Source of the DNA: Pseudomonas sp. N40(2020) | Lineage (GTDB): Bacteria > Pseudomonadota > Gammaproteobacteria > Pseudomonadales > Pseudomonadaceae | Direction: 5' to 3' | NCBI RefSeq assembly: GCF_014472415.1 | Contig: NZ_JACSZV010000018.1 | Span: 48,605-112,604 of the forward strand | Length of the DNA: 64,000 nucleotides | Shown here: piece after piece, positions 1-8,400 of the stretch | How positions within the stretch are numbered: the first letter of the stretch is position 1 | Layout: the number at the start of each line of letters is the position of its first letter | Made by a program: the position numbers and the translations under genes | The notes under the pieces: model-generated | Databases searched by the model: none | Seen by the model: only the letters and a program-made list of their open reading frames with translations | Told to the model about the DNA's origin: nothing

Positions 1-738
1 CTCGTTGAAACCGTTGCTGGAAGCACCCGGCGGGCCGGATTTCTTCATGGTGTTGACGTAGAAATTCAGCGCGTTCTTCCACTCGGGGCCGCTGAATTCC
101 GGCTTCCACTGCTCATCGAACCAGCGTGCGCCATAGGCGTTGGCGACCGTGGTAACCAACGCCATGTTCTCGCCCCAGCCAGCCTTGCCACGCAGGCAGA
201 TGCCGTACTGCTCTTTATCCTTGTTGGTGAGTTTTTCGGCGAAGCCGGCGATCTGTTCCCAGGTCGGACGCTCGGGCATGGTCAGGCCGGCATCCTTGAA
301 CAGGTCGGTGCGGTAATAGGTGATCGAGCTTTCGGCGTAGAACGGCAGGGCGTAGAGCGAACCCTTGACCGACAGGCCTTCACGCACTGACGGGAATACA
401 TCGTCGAGGGCGTAACTGGCCGGCAGATCCTTCATCGGTTCCAGCCAACCCTTGCCCCCCCACAGTGCCGCTTCGTACATGCCGATGGTCAACACATCGA
501 ACTGGCCACCCTGGGTGGCGATGTCGGTGGTCAGGCGCTGGCGCAGGACGTTCTCTTCCAGCACCACCCAATTGAGCTTGATGTCCGGATGCTCGGTCTC
601 GAAGGTTTTCGAGAGTTTTTGCATGCGGATCATGTCGCTGTTGTTGACGGTGGCGATGGTCAGGGTCTGGGCGCCAAGGCTGACGCTGCTGAGGGTCATG
701 CAGGTGAGGGCAAGCAGAGCTTTTGCAGTGGGTTGCAT
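1..738 (-). CDS. mtlE: Mannitol/polyol ABC transporter periplasmic binding protein, partial (C-terminus outside window)
   Basis: Only the first 246 codons are present; the reading frame runs open to base 1. It starts at an ATG (complement of 736-738) preceded by an AAGGAG ribosome site. The first 22 or so residues form a signal peptide (MQPTAKALLALTCMTLSS...), followed by a typical family 1 sugar-binding fold (TIATVNNSDM near the N-terminus, later FDVLTIGMYE and LYALPFYAES). The protein would bind mannitol, sorbitol or arabitol in the periplasm and deliver it to the MtlFGK permease/ATPase, whose genes should follow beyond the window edge. It lies directly downstream of the AraC-type gene mtlR on the same strand, the arrangement known for the P. 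fluorescens mtl operon. The family is clear; substrate assignment rests on that context. Confidence 0.85.
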   Translation of the reverse strand, partial: MQPTAKALLALTCMTLSSVSLGAQTLTIATVNNSDMIRMQKLSKTFETEHPDIKLNWVVLEENVLRQRLTTDIATQGGQFDVLTIGMYEAALWGGKGWLEPMKDLPASYALDDVFPSVREGLSVKGSLYALPFYAESSITYYRTDLFKDAGLTMPERPTWEQIAGFAEKLTNKDKEQYGICLRGKAGWGENMALVTTVANAYGARWFDEQWKPEFSGPEWKNALNFYVNTMKKSGPPGASSNGFNE

Positions 739-852
739 CGTGCACTCCTTTTCTGAACCCAGAGGGGGCAGAAGGACAGTTATTGTTTTTGTGTCTTCCT
801 GTGCAGGAAGAATGTGCACTGATTACAGCCTTCAATCGACAGACTGACAAAT

Positions 853-890
853 CATCCATCGCACTTTTATCAATACTTTTTTGCACTGAG
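853..890 (-). promoter_or_regulatory. Candidate MtlR operator in the mtlR-mtlE gap
   Basis: The 255-bp gap between mtlR and mtlE (739-993) holds the mtlE promoter. Around 861-886 two similar AT-rich half sites face the same way: GCACTTTTAT (861-870) and ACTTTTTTGCAC (875-886), read on the + strand. AraC activators usually bind such repeats just upstream of the -35 region. The assignment is inferred from position and repetition; no experimental box was recalled with certainty. Confidence 0.35.
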
Positions 891-993
891 CTTTGAGGGA
901 GTTAACGCAGGGAAGGGGATTTCAGAGCGAGGAGCCTAACGAATGCGTACAGGTTTTCGCTGCAAAAACAGGTCAGAACCTGTGGAAGTCTCA

Positions 994-1896
994 TTAATGG
1001 TTCTGTTCAGTCAGTCGCTGTACGGCGAGGCGCCGATAGTGCGAAGGGGTCATGCCCTTGAGCTGTTGAAAGCGCCGATTGAAGTTGGAAATATTGTTGA
1101 AACCTGACTCAAAGCACACATCGGTCACCGGTTTATCGCCGTCCGCCAGCAGTTCGCAGGACTTACTGATGCGCAAACGATTGACGAATTCGATGAAGTT
1201 GCGCCCGGTCGCCTGTTTGAACACGCGACTGAAATACGTCGGCGTCATGCCCAGATGCTCGGCGACTTCTTCCAGCGAAATATCCCGGGCGTAGTGGCTG
1301 AAGATGTAATCGACGGCGCGGTTGGTGCGATCGATGTTGTGTTCATCGGCCAGTTGCGGCGTGGTGGCGCCGGACAACAACTGGAAATCATCGCTGGCGG
1401 CGAGCAACTCCATCAGGATGAAGAAGTGCCCGAGCCGGGTGATGCCTTGAGTATCGGCGATACGCTGCATCAACGTCATGGCTTGACGGATCGTACGCTT
1501 GCAGCGGAATTCGATGCCGTACTGAGCGCGCTCCAAGAGCGGTGCAAGCGTTCGGAGTTCAGCGAATACCTGATGGCCGCTCTCGAACAACTCATCGGTA
1601 AAATTGACGAGCATGTCGCGCTTTTCCACCACTTCGTCTTCGGCCACCTGGCTGATCCAGTTGTGCGGCAGATTGGGACCCGTCAGAAACAGGGTCTCGG
1701 GATAGAAGTTGCCGATGTAGTCGCCTATGAACACTTTGCCAGAGCTGGCGACGATCAGATGCAGTTCGTATTCCTTGTGGAAATGCCAGCGCACCAGTGG
1801 GCAGGGGAAACCATGCTGGCGGTAGATGATGGACAACCCGTTGTGGTCATCCATCAACTCGTATGAAGGGTCGGTCACGCGGGCAGTTCGGGTCAT
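994..1896 (-). CDS. mtlR: AraC/XylS-family activator of the mannitol operon
   Basis: 300 residues, the usual size of MtlR. The N-terminal half is a cupin-like sugar-sensing domain (WHFHKEYELH near residue 38). The C-terminal ~100 residues carry the two helix-turn-helix units of AraC proteins (SLEEVAEHLGMTPTYFSRVF and the second unit ending GMTPSHYRR). It would activate mtlE and the downstream transporter and polyol dehydrogenase genes when mannitol, sorbitol or arabitol is present. It lies immediately upstream of mtlE on the same strand. The ATG at 1896 has only a weak purine stretch as ribosome site. The name rests on strong sequence familiarity plus the mtlE neighbour. Confidence 0.88.
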   Translation of the reverse strand: MTRTARVTDPSYELMDDHNGLSIIYRQHGFPCPLVRWHFHKEYELHLIVASSGKVFIGDYIGNFYPETLFLTGPNLPHNWISQVAEDEVVEKRDMLVNFTDELFESGHQVFAELRTLAPLLERAQYGIEFRCKRTIRQAMTLMQRIADTQGITRLGHFFILMELLAASDDFQLLSGATTPQLADEHNIDRTNRAVDYIFSHYARDISLEEVAEHLGMTPTYFSRVFKQATGRNFIEFVNRLRISKSCELLADGDKPVTDVCFESGFNNISNFNRRFQQLKGMTPSHYRRLAVQRLTEQNH

Positions 1897-1989
1897 GGCG
1901 GGTAGCTTCTTTTCGTAGGAGCCTTGCGATCATGCCTCGTTTGTCCTGCCGGGCGCCAGTTTGCCGCGATGGACATCCGTTGCGCAGGT

Positions 1990-2901
1990 TCAGCCAACGT
2001 GCTGCGGGTGAAGCGTTACCGTGGACTTCGCAATCGCTTTCTGCAGGTTGGCTTGCTGGCAAAACAACACGATGTTCGAATTTTTAATGAAGTCGAAATT
2101 GATGATGTTGCAGTTTTGCGCCCAATCACTGTTCGCCGGATCAAACCAGGCGTCGAGCTTTTCATAAATCCGTTGAGGGCCGGTTGCATTCCAGATGGCT
2201 GCGGAGAGCGACCAAAGCAAGGTTCTCGAAGGCGGCCTCTTCATCACCTCGGTCAGGTAGTTTTGTAGCGTAAACGTCGGCAGCAATGTTTCCAGAACAT
2301 AGGCGTTACCAGCCCACTTATGAATCACCTGGTGGCAAAACCACTCCCAGTCGATGTTGGAATGAGAGGGGGTTGCCACCAGCAAACGTTGCATTCGGCT
2401 GATGTTCTTCAATTCGCCGAGGCTCAGATGTTTGTTTTTTTCAGGAATTATGTACTCGCCGAGATGTTGCAACATCACGTCGTTGAAGTACTTGAAGTCG
2501 AAGGGCGTGTCGCCGTCCCTTAATTCGTGAAAGTCAAGGACGATAAATTCATTGTAACTGCGCTCAAGAAAACCTTTGAGATCACGAATGAGATCTTCCA
2601 ATGTGCGCGATGACCAGACCTTGTCATGAAAGAATCGAAATTTCGCCAGCCCTGTGGCGTGGCTGTCATACACCAATCGCAGATCAAGTGCCCTGGCACC
2701 GCGATTGAGCTGGGAGTAAAACGGCACATCCTGGCAGACCGCCCAGTTTGCGGCGATCGAGGGGCTGTAAGAGGCCTCCCAATCACAACCGGCATTATGC
2801 GTGCCCGGTAAAGTCATCTCGAATAATGACAAGTTATCGAGTGGCGGTGTGGCGGCCATCCATCGATTGGGCTGGAAGTGTTGAAGGTCAAGATCATGCA
2901 T
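1990..2901 (-). CDS. PLC-X domain protein (phosphatidylinositol-specific phospholipase C-like), copy 1
   Basis: 303 residues from the ATG at 2901, chosen because AGGA stands 9 nt upstream and because both tandem copies then have exactly 15 residues up to a shared RWM. An in-frame ATG at 2943 lacks a ribosome site. The protein has the PI-PLC X-domain layout: LPGTHNAG with the first catalytic His at 35, LDLRL with Arg75, and FFHDK with the second catalytic His at 92, then SSRTLEDLI and FIVLDFHEL. Family members cleave phosphatidylinositol or GPI-type phosphodiesters without calcium. No signal peptide is visible, so cellular location is uncertain. It is a diverged tandem duplicate of the gene at 3006-3896. 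The true substrate is unknown, since bacteria of this group have little phosphatidylinositol. Confidence 0.8.
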   Translation of the reverse strand: MHDLDLQHFQPNRWMAATPPLDNLSLFEMTLPGTHNAGCDWEASYSPSIAANWAVCQDVPFYSQLNRGARALDLRLVYDSHATGLAKFRFFHDKVWSSRTLEDLIRDLKGFLERSYNEFIVLDFHELRDGDTPFDFKYFNDVMLQHLGEYIIPEKNKHLSLGELKNISRMQRLLVATPSHSNIDWEWFCHQVIHKWAGNAYVLETLLPTFTLQNYLTEVMKRPPSRTLLWSLSAAIWNATGPQRIYEKLDAWFDPANSDWAQNCNIINFDFIKNSNIVLFCQQANLQKAIAKSTVTLHPQHVG

Positions 2902-3005
2902 TTGCTGAATCCTGTGTGGGAATACTGGAAATCGTAATGGCATTAGAGGATGGACGAACCGTTTGGCCGTCCATCAATTCGTAAAGGAGTGCTCACACAG
3001 TGAAC

Positions 3006-3896
3006 TTAATCTGCTTGCACACGAGGTGCTATCAGCGATTTCTCATTGGCTTTATTAATGCTGGCCGATTGGCAATAGAACACGATGTTCGAGTCTTTAA
3101 TGAAGTCGAAATTGATGATGTTGCACTTTTGGGCCCAGTCCGATTTGGCAGGGGAGAACCAGTTGTCCAGATCATTGAGAATTCGTTGTGGCCCGCCTCG
3201 AGTATAGGTCGTTGCTGACAGCGACCAGAGTTGCGACTTGCTGACAGGCTCGCTCACCACACTTTTGATGTACTTATGTAAATCAGAGGTGGAAACAAGT
3301 GTTTCCCCGATCCACTTATGACGAATAGGCGAGTGAATCCGATAGTCAAGCACGTCCGTTCTCATGGAAGCGGACACCACGATTCGTTGTAGAGGACTTG
3401 CTTGCTTTAGCTCCCCAAGCGTCAGGTGCACGTTGCGGGCTGGAATCATCCGTTGGCCGAGATGTTGCAGCATCAAATCTCTGAATTTGATTTGATTGAA
3501 CTCACTGTCCCCTTTTTTCAGTTCGTGAAAGTCCAGAATTATGAATTCATCCGGGTTTTCTTCCAGAAATTTGTTGAGGTCGCGCAGTAAGTCCTCAAGC
3601 GTTCGAGAGGAGAGGAAACCGTTATGTTGAAAGCGGAACTGATTGAAGCCTTTTGCCTTGTCGTGATACTCGAGTCGTACATCCAGAGCCCTGGAGCCAA
3701 GTTTGAGCTGTGAATAAAAAGAGTCATCCTGGCATACGGTCCAGTTTGCAACCGGGAATACGTAAGAGGCTTTCTTGTCACACCCGGCATTATGCGTGCC
3801 GGGCAATGTAAGTTCCAGTAGTGACAAGTTGTTGATTTGTGGAGTTGCGGTCATCCATCGATGAAGAGGCGAGGTTTCGTACTGGGTGTTATTCAT
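3006..3896 (-). CDS. PLC-X domain protein (phosphatidylinositol-specific phospholipase C-like), copy 2
   Basis: 296 residues; ATG at 3896 with AGGA upstream. Catalytic features match copy 1: LPGTHNAG with His35, LDVRL with Arg74, and RFQHN with His91, then SSRTLEDLLRDL and FIILDFHEL. The C-terminal motif CNIINFDFIKDSNIV is almost the same in both copies, but much of the rest differs, so this is an old or fast-diverging duplication. About 100 bp separate the two genes and both read the same way, probably as one transcript. No secretion signal is seen. The domain assignment is sound; substrate and biological role are not evident from the sequence. Confidence 0.8.
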   Translation of the reverse strand: MNNTQYETSPLHRWMTATPQINNLSLLELTLPGTHNAGCDKKASYVFPVANWTVCQDDSFYSQLKLGSRALDVRLEYHDKAKGFNQFRFQHNGFLSSRTLEDLLRDLNKFLEENPDEFIILDFHELKKGDSEFNQIKFRDLMLQHLGQRMIPARNVHLTLGELKQASPLQRIVVSASMRTDVLDYRIHSPIRHKWIGETLVSTSDLHKYIKSVVSEPVSKSQLWSLSATTYTRGGPQRILNDLDNWFSPAKSDWAQKCNIINFDFIKDSNIVFYCQSASINKANEKSLIAPRVQAD

Positions 3897-4014
3897 TTGA
3901 TTGTCCTGCGTTAAATATTAATTAAGTTGTGCGCGCAGGAGGTTTATAGTGCCTAATACTTATTTGGCCAATGCTTGTATTAATGCAAGCTGTGTACGGG
4001 GTGGAGTTATCTGT

Positions 4015-5313
4015 TCAGTCAGTAGGTGAGTTTCGGTTTTTTGCTTCAATCCACTGCGACATGTATTGGGTGCTTTTATGAAAGTGGTGGCGCAACATGC
4101 TTCCGGTAAAATTGCTGGTTCTAAGTGTTTGTAAATGCTGCTGGCAATAGCGCAGTCTTTCAATAAGTGCCTGACCGTGTACAACGTATTGATAGCGCTC
4201 GCTGAGCAACGTGGTTCCTGCCTGCTGAGCCGCTTGCCAAAGTGTTTGATCCTTATATAACCGAACGGCGCTGTCGGCGATGTCGCTTGCGGTGCGTGCG
4301 ACAGCACCGGACCAAAGGTGTTCGCCATACATGCCTTCGGCACCGATCGGCGTCGTGACACTTGGGGTGCCGCACAGCATCGCATCAACCAGTTTGCCCT
4401 TGATCCCGGCCCCGAAACGCAACGGCGCCAGGCACACCCGTGCAGCCGACATGACCTGCAACGCATCTTCGGCCCAGTTCATGACGTGAAAACCCTGCGC
4501 GGCGTTGTGCAAAGCCGTGGCCTTGGGCGGCGTGTACGCGCCATAGATGTGCAACTGCGCATCCGGCAATTGCTGACGAATGAGCGGCCAGACAGTGGAC
4601 TTCATCCAGAGCACAGCATCCCAGTTGGGCGCATGCCGGAAGTTGCCGATGCTCAGGAAATGCGCTCGATCGGCGAATGCGGTAGGCGGGGCGCTTGGTA
4701 AATCAACCATCAGCGGGCACCAATGCAGCAATTGACGCGGCAAGCCGAACTCCTGGACCAGCAACGCGATTTCAACTTCGGAGATCATCAAGTTCAGATC
4801 GCAACGGTACAACGCCGCGATTTCCCGTTTGGCCAGATCGGTATCGGCCATCAACTCAAACTCTTCGCGCAGTGCAGGCGCAAACAACTCGCTGAAGTCA
4901 TTCTGGTCGCTGCTGGCTTTCAGGTGATCCTTGAGTCGCTGATGGCGAGCATGCCGCAGGCTTTGCAGGTCAGAGGTTTCAAGCACCCTAAGTGCGTGGG
5001 GACACTGCTTTTCAACCCGCCAGCCGAACTGCTCCTCCATCATGAACTGGTCGAACAGCACAATATCCGGCGCCAGTTCACTGATGAATACGTCGAAACT
5101 GCTGTTATTGAGTTCAATGGGTACTTCGTGAATGCCCAGCGCAGACAGGTCGGCCTTATGTTCGCCGGGACCGGCGGGGCTGCTGAAAGTGATGTCCCAA
5201 CCCTGCTGCAAAAATGTTTCGAGGATCTGCATGACGTGCCCACTGGCTGCTGACGAGCGCGGCTCAGGCCAGACATATCCGATGACCAGGACTTTGGTGA
5301 CGGGCTGAGTCAT
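4015..5313 (-). CDS. Glycosyltransferase, GT-B fold (GT4/family 1-like)
   Basis: 432 residues. The N-terminal Rossmann half begins VTKVLVIGYVWPEP; the C-terminal half has the nucleotide-sugar-binding pattern of GT4 enzymes, with FLSIGNFRHAPNWDAVLW, LHIYGAYTPP, LAPLRFGAGIKGKLVDAM and TTPIGAEGMYGEHL, the last ending in the usual acidic donor-binding segment. It would transfer a sugar from a nucleotide donor to a surface or secreted acceptor; neither can be deduced. There is no signal peptide or membrane segment. It is an isolated transferase with no polysaccharide operon nearby, downstream of a toxin-like gene and upstream of two PLC-X genes on the same strand. AGGA lies about 10 nt before the ATG. 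Confidence 0.75.
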   Translation of the reverse strand: MTQPVTKVLVIGYVWPEPRSSAASGHVMQILETFLQQGWDITFSSPAGPGEHKADLSALGIHEVPIELNNSSFDVFISELAPDIVLFDQFMMEEQFGWRVEKQCPHALRVLETSDLQSLRHARHQRLKDHLKASSDQNDFSELFAPALREEFELMADTDLAKREIAALYRCDLNLMISEVEIALLVQEFGLPRQLLHWCPLMVDLPSAPPTAFADRAHFLSIGNFRHAPNWDAVLWMKSTVWPLIRQQLPDAQLHIYGAYTPPKATALHNAAQGFHVMNWAEDALQVMSAARVCLAPLRFGAGIKGKLVDAMLCGTPSVTTPIGAEGMYGEHLWSGAVARTASDIADSAVRLYKDQTLWQAAQQAGTTLLSERYQYVVHGQALIERLRYCQQHLQTLRTSNFTGSMLRHHFHKSTQYMSQWIEAKNRNSPTD

Positions 5314-5344
5314 TAGCTATGATCCTATGCAGCAAAGCGGGGGC

Positions 5345-5389
5345 GAAAAAAGGGCGCAATTAAACCACAGTGGTGGTTGCTTGCGCCCT
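5345..5389 (-). terminator. Rho-independent terminator of the 1304-residue ORF
   Basis: A perfect 9-bp stem (AGGGCGCAA at 5351-5359 with TTGCGCCCT at 5381-5389), with a second small CCAC/GTGG dyad in the loop, is followed on the - strand by a run of six Ts (5346-5351). It separates the large ORF from the glycosyltransferase gene. Confidence 0.8.
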
Positions 5390-5423
5390 CTATCAGTGAT
5401 GCGGCCCTGAAAATCTGCGGGGT

Positions 5424-8400
5424 TTAAAAGTTTGGTTTGGCCAGATTGAGCAGGATCGGCCCGGAAAGAAATTCGCCGGGAGCTGTGTTATTGATCGAGT
5501 TGGTGATGGTGGATAGGTTGAACATAAATGTTGCAGGGCTGGTTGTATGTTGGTCGATCAACGAAACCGCCAATGAATAGGATTCGGCGTTTACCAATGC
5601 CGGGTGCTCCTGCACGATTTTTGGTCGGCTCGAAATCGTTGATTTAAACTCCTCGAAATCCTTTAAAACACCGAAGCGGAAATGGGGGTTACTTAAATTT
5701 TGAGGATGGGCCTTGTGCGCGTCTCTGGCAAATTCCAATAACCCGACCGCGTTGTATTCTGCCGGGATGGCATCTCGCACTATCTCACTGTAGTACAAAT
5801 CAAGCGTGTCCGGCGCACCATGAGACATCTCATGCACGAGGACATCGCCGACCCTGGCGTCATCGAATTTCGCCACCGTGTAAAATTCATCCAGGTTGTC
5901 AGGATAAATGGACAGGAATGTTCTTGAGTTGATGTCCAGCTTCTCGCCTGAGCGTACGGCCGCTTGCCAACGTTTATAGGCTTGAGGTTGTAACGCAGCG
6001 ATTACATCGGAACCAGGTGGCCGAAAGACCATGTTATGCAAACCTACCGAATCAAGGTCCTTGCGCATGGCGCGCAAGTTCCTGGTTATGCGTTCAATGG
6101 CCTCACTCGAATCAATGCCGAAGACATGCTTGATGACGGATCTGACATCATCGTTATGACCATCCAAGAGTAACTGGATCGTGTTGTCGATTTTACTCTT
6201 GGCGTGGGGAATGGCTTTTTTCAAATATCCACGGGTGTAGCTGAACGGTTTTGCTCGCTTGAAAGGGTTTGGAACGTTGAATTTGTTGACCAGTTTCAGG
6301 TTTCTTAACTCGGGGCCGCATGGTTCGCCCAAACGGTTCAAAGCGTACCATTCATCACTGTGGCGTATTCCCCAAACCTGGAATACGTCTGCGGATTCTT
6401 GCGCAGTTTGTCGGATGCCCAGGCGAATAGTGTCTGGATCGACAGCCGCCGAAAGTGCGTGATAGGGCGTCTTTCCCGACCATTTGCGTGCATCGTAAAT
6501 AGCGCTTTCGAGTGCAGCCACACCGCTGTGCCAACCTTTGCGCAAAAGTTTGGCACCATTCACAAGCAAATCGGTTGCGCCATCCAGCGGATTGAGTAAG
6601 TTGCTGACCAATCCAGCGCCTGTGGAAGCTATCTTGCTGGCCTTCGTGGCAATACTCATGCTCTTGGCCGCCAGGCTGGCGATCTTCGCAATGGCTCCGA
6701 CTACTAACAGAAAGGTCATGGCGGCTTCCAGGGTACAGGCCTTGATTCCGTCAAATTGACGATCCAGGTCGCCTGAATTGAGATCTTCGATGCATGACTT
6801 GAAGGGCACGACAACGTTCAGAAACGTATCCAGGTCTTTTTCCCGTTTTGCACGCAATGCCTCCAGCCGGGTCTGTCCCCAGCACTCTTTAACCAACTCA
6901 TCGTAAGTCGCGACGGGTCTGTGCTTGAGTACGAAGTTCACCAGGCGGTCGAACTCTGTTGAGTAGAAACTCTGGTAATAACCGTTGATTGGCGACAGCG
7001 GCGCCAAGGCTGGCAACTCGGCAATTTTGTCGATCACACCGGAACTGGCCTCGATGAGACCGGGCGTAACACCATGGGTGTAACACTCTATGTTCGTCGG
7101 TAGTTGATGAACTTTCGCAGGCGCAGAGTAGTTCGTCGCATTGCTGCGACTGGGTGCGCTTAACAGCTTTTCCCTCTGAACAAGCTTTGCCAGTTCAGTG
7201 TTTTCGCGACAGATTCCGTGCAGAGTGAATAATTCGTAACAGGTTACCCGGCCTTCGAATTCGCAGCAGATCACTACCCCGTAGCGACCCTTTGCATCAT
7301 CTATTTCTCTATGACTTTCCGTCGGTTCACGCTCAGTCACCTTCAAGATGGTGTCAATGGTCGACGCGATTGGGTTTGCGGAAATACCGTTAATCGATTG
7401 GCGTTTCGCGACCAAGGGTCTGACGGTAAACATCGTCACCTGACCCTTCAGCAATCGAATCCGGTCGAGCAATGGCATTGAAGTAAATGCTTGCTTCAAA
7501 TGCGTATTCATCGCTTGCGCATGCACCAGATAGGCCCGATTGAACTGACGGTAGAACTCACCGTCGGGAGAAACCAGATTACGGCGCATGTTGGGGAACG
7601 CTGTATAGATGCTTTCCCCTTGTTTCAAATCCCAATTGCCGGTCGCCAGATCGTTGGACATATGCAACTCGACAGGTGACATTTTTAGCGAAATGTAAGC
7701 GTCTTCCAGCGGGCGATTACGCGTTTGCTGAAGGACGTCGCTTTCAAGATAAGTGCAACCCTTGGCAACTTGCTTGAGGATATCCAGTGCGACGCTTTTG
7801 CGCGTTGGCAGGGGACGCGTCAGTGTTTCAGCGTTTTCGGCAAGTGTCCTCGCATGTCGGGCGTAGGCGTCCGTGGCGACTTTCAGTGAGTCAGTGACAG
7901 ATTTTTCGACGTCATCAGGCGTGACGATTTTGTTGAGCACAGCCCAATCAATCACAGGATCCACGGCGGCCAGAGCGTCGAGCATCTTGCGTGATTCGGT
8001 CACTGGTTCCAGTGTCGAAAGTTGCTGCAATTGCGCGTAAGTCATGGATCGAGTCGAGCCTGGCGCAATGATTTCTTGCACCGCCACGATTCGGCAAAAT
8101 TCCACGCATTGCGGCGTGCCCACTAGCAGGGTGGCAGGCAGACCTTTGACCAAAAATTCCGGCGCAGGCTCCGCCAGCAATAAGTGAGCGGCCAATGCTG
8201 CATTCTTTTTACTCACCCTGTGGTGCTCGATCAGGTGATTCTCGAAATCGGTTTGAATCTCGGCGAAGGATTTTTCCAGATGCTCGGCAGCATACAAATC
8301 GAAACCGGCAACATGATTTCGCGGTACATCTTCCCCGACTTGAGGATGAAGATTGAGCAGCAGCGAAGTCAGGATTACCTGCTTGCGCGACGTTTCCGAT

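Noticed and set aside
452..886. Frames on both strands within the mtlE region
   Set aside because: The continuous frame from 738 to base 1 encodes a clear binding protein with signal peptide and ribosome site; the gene is cut only by the window edge and is not broken.
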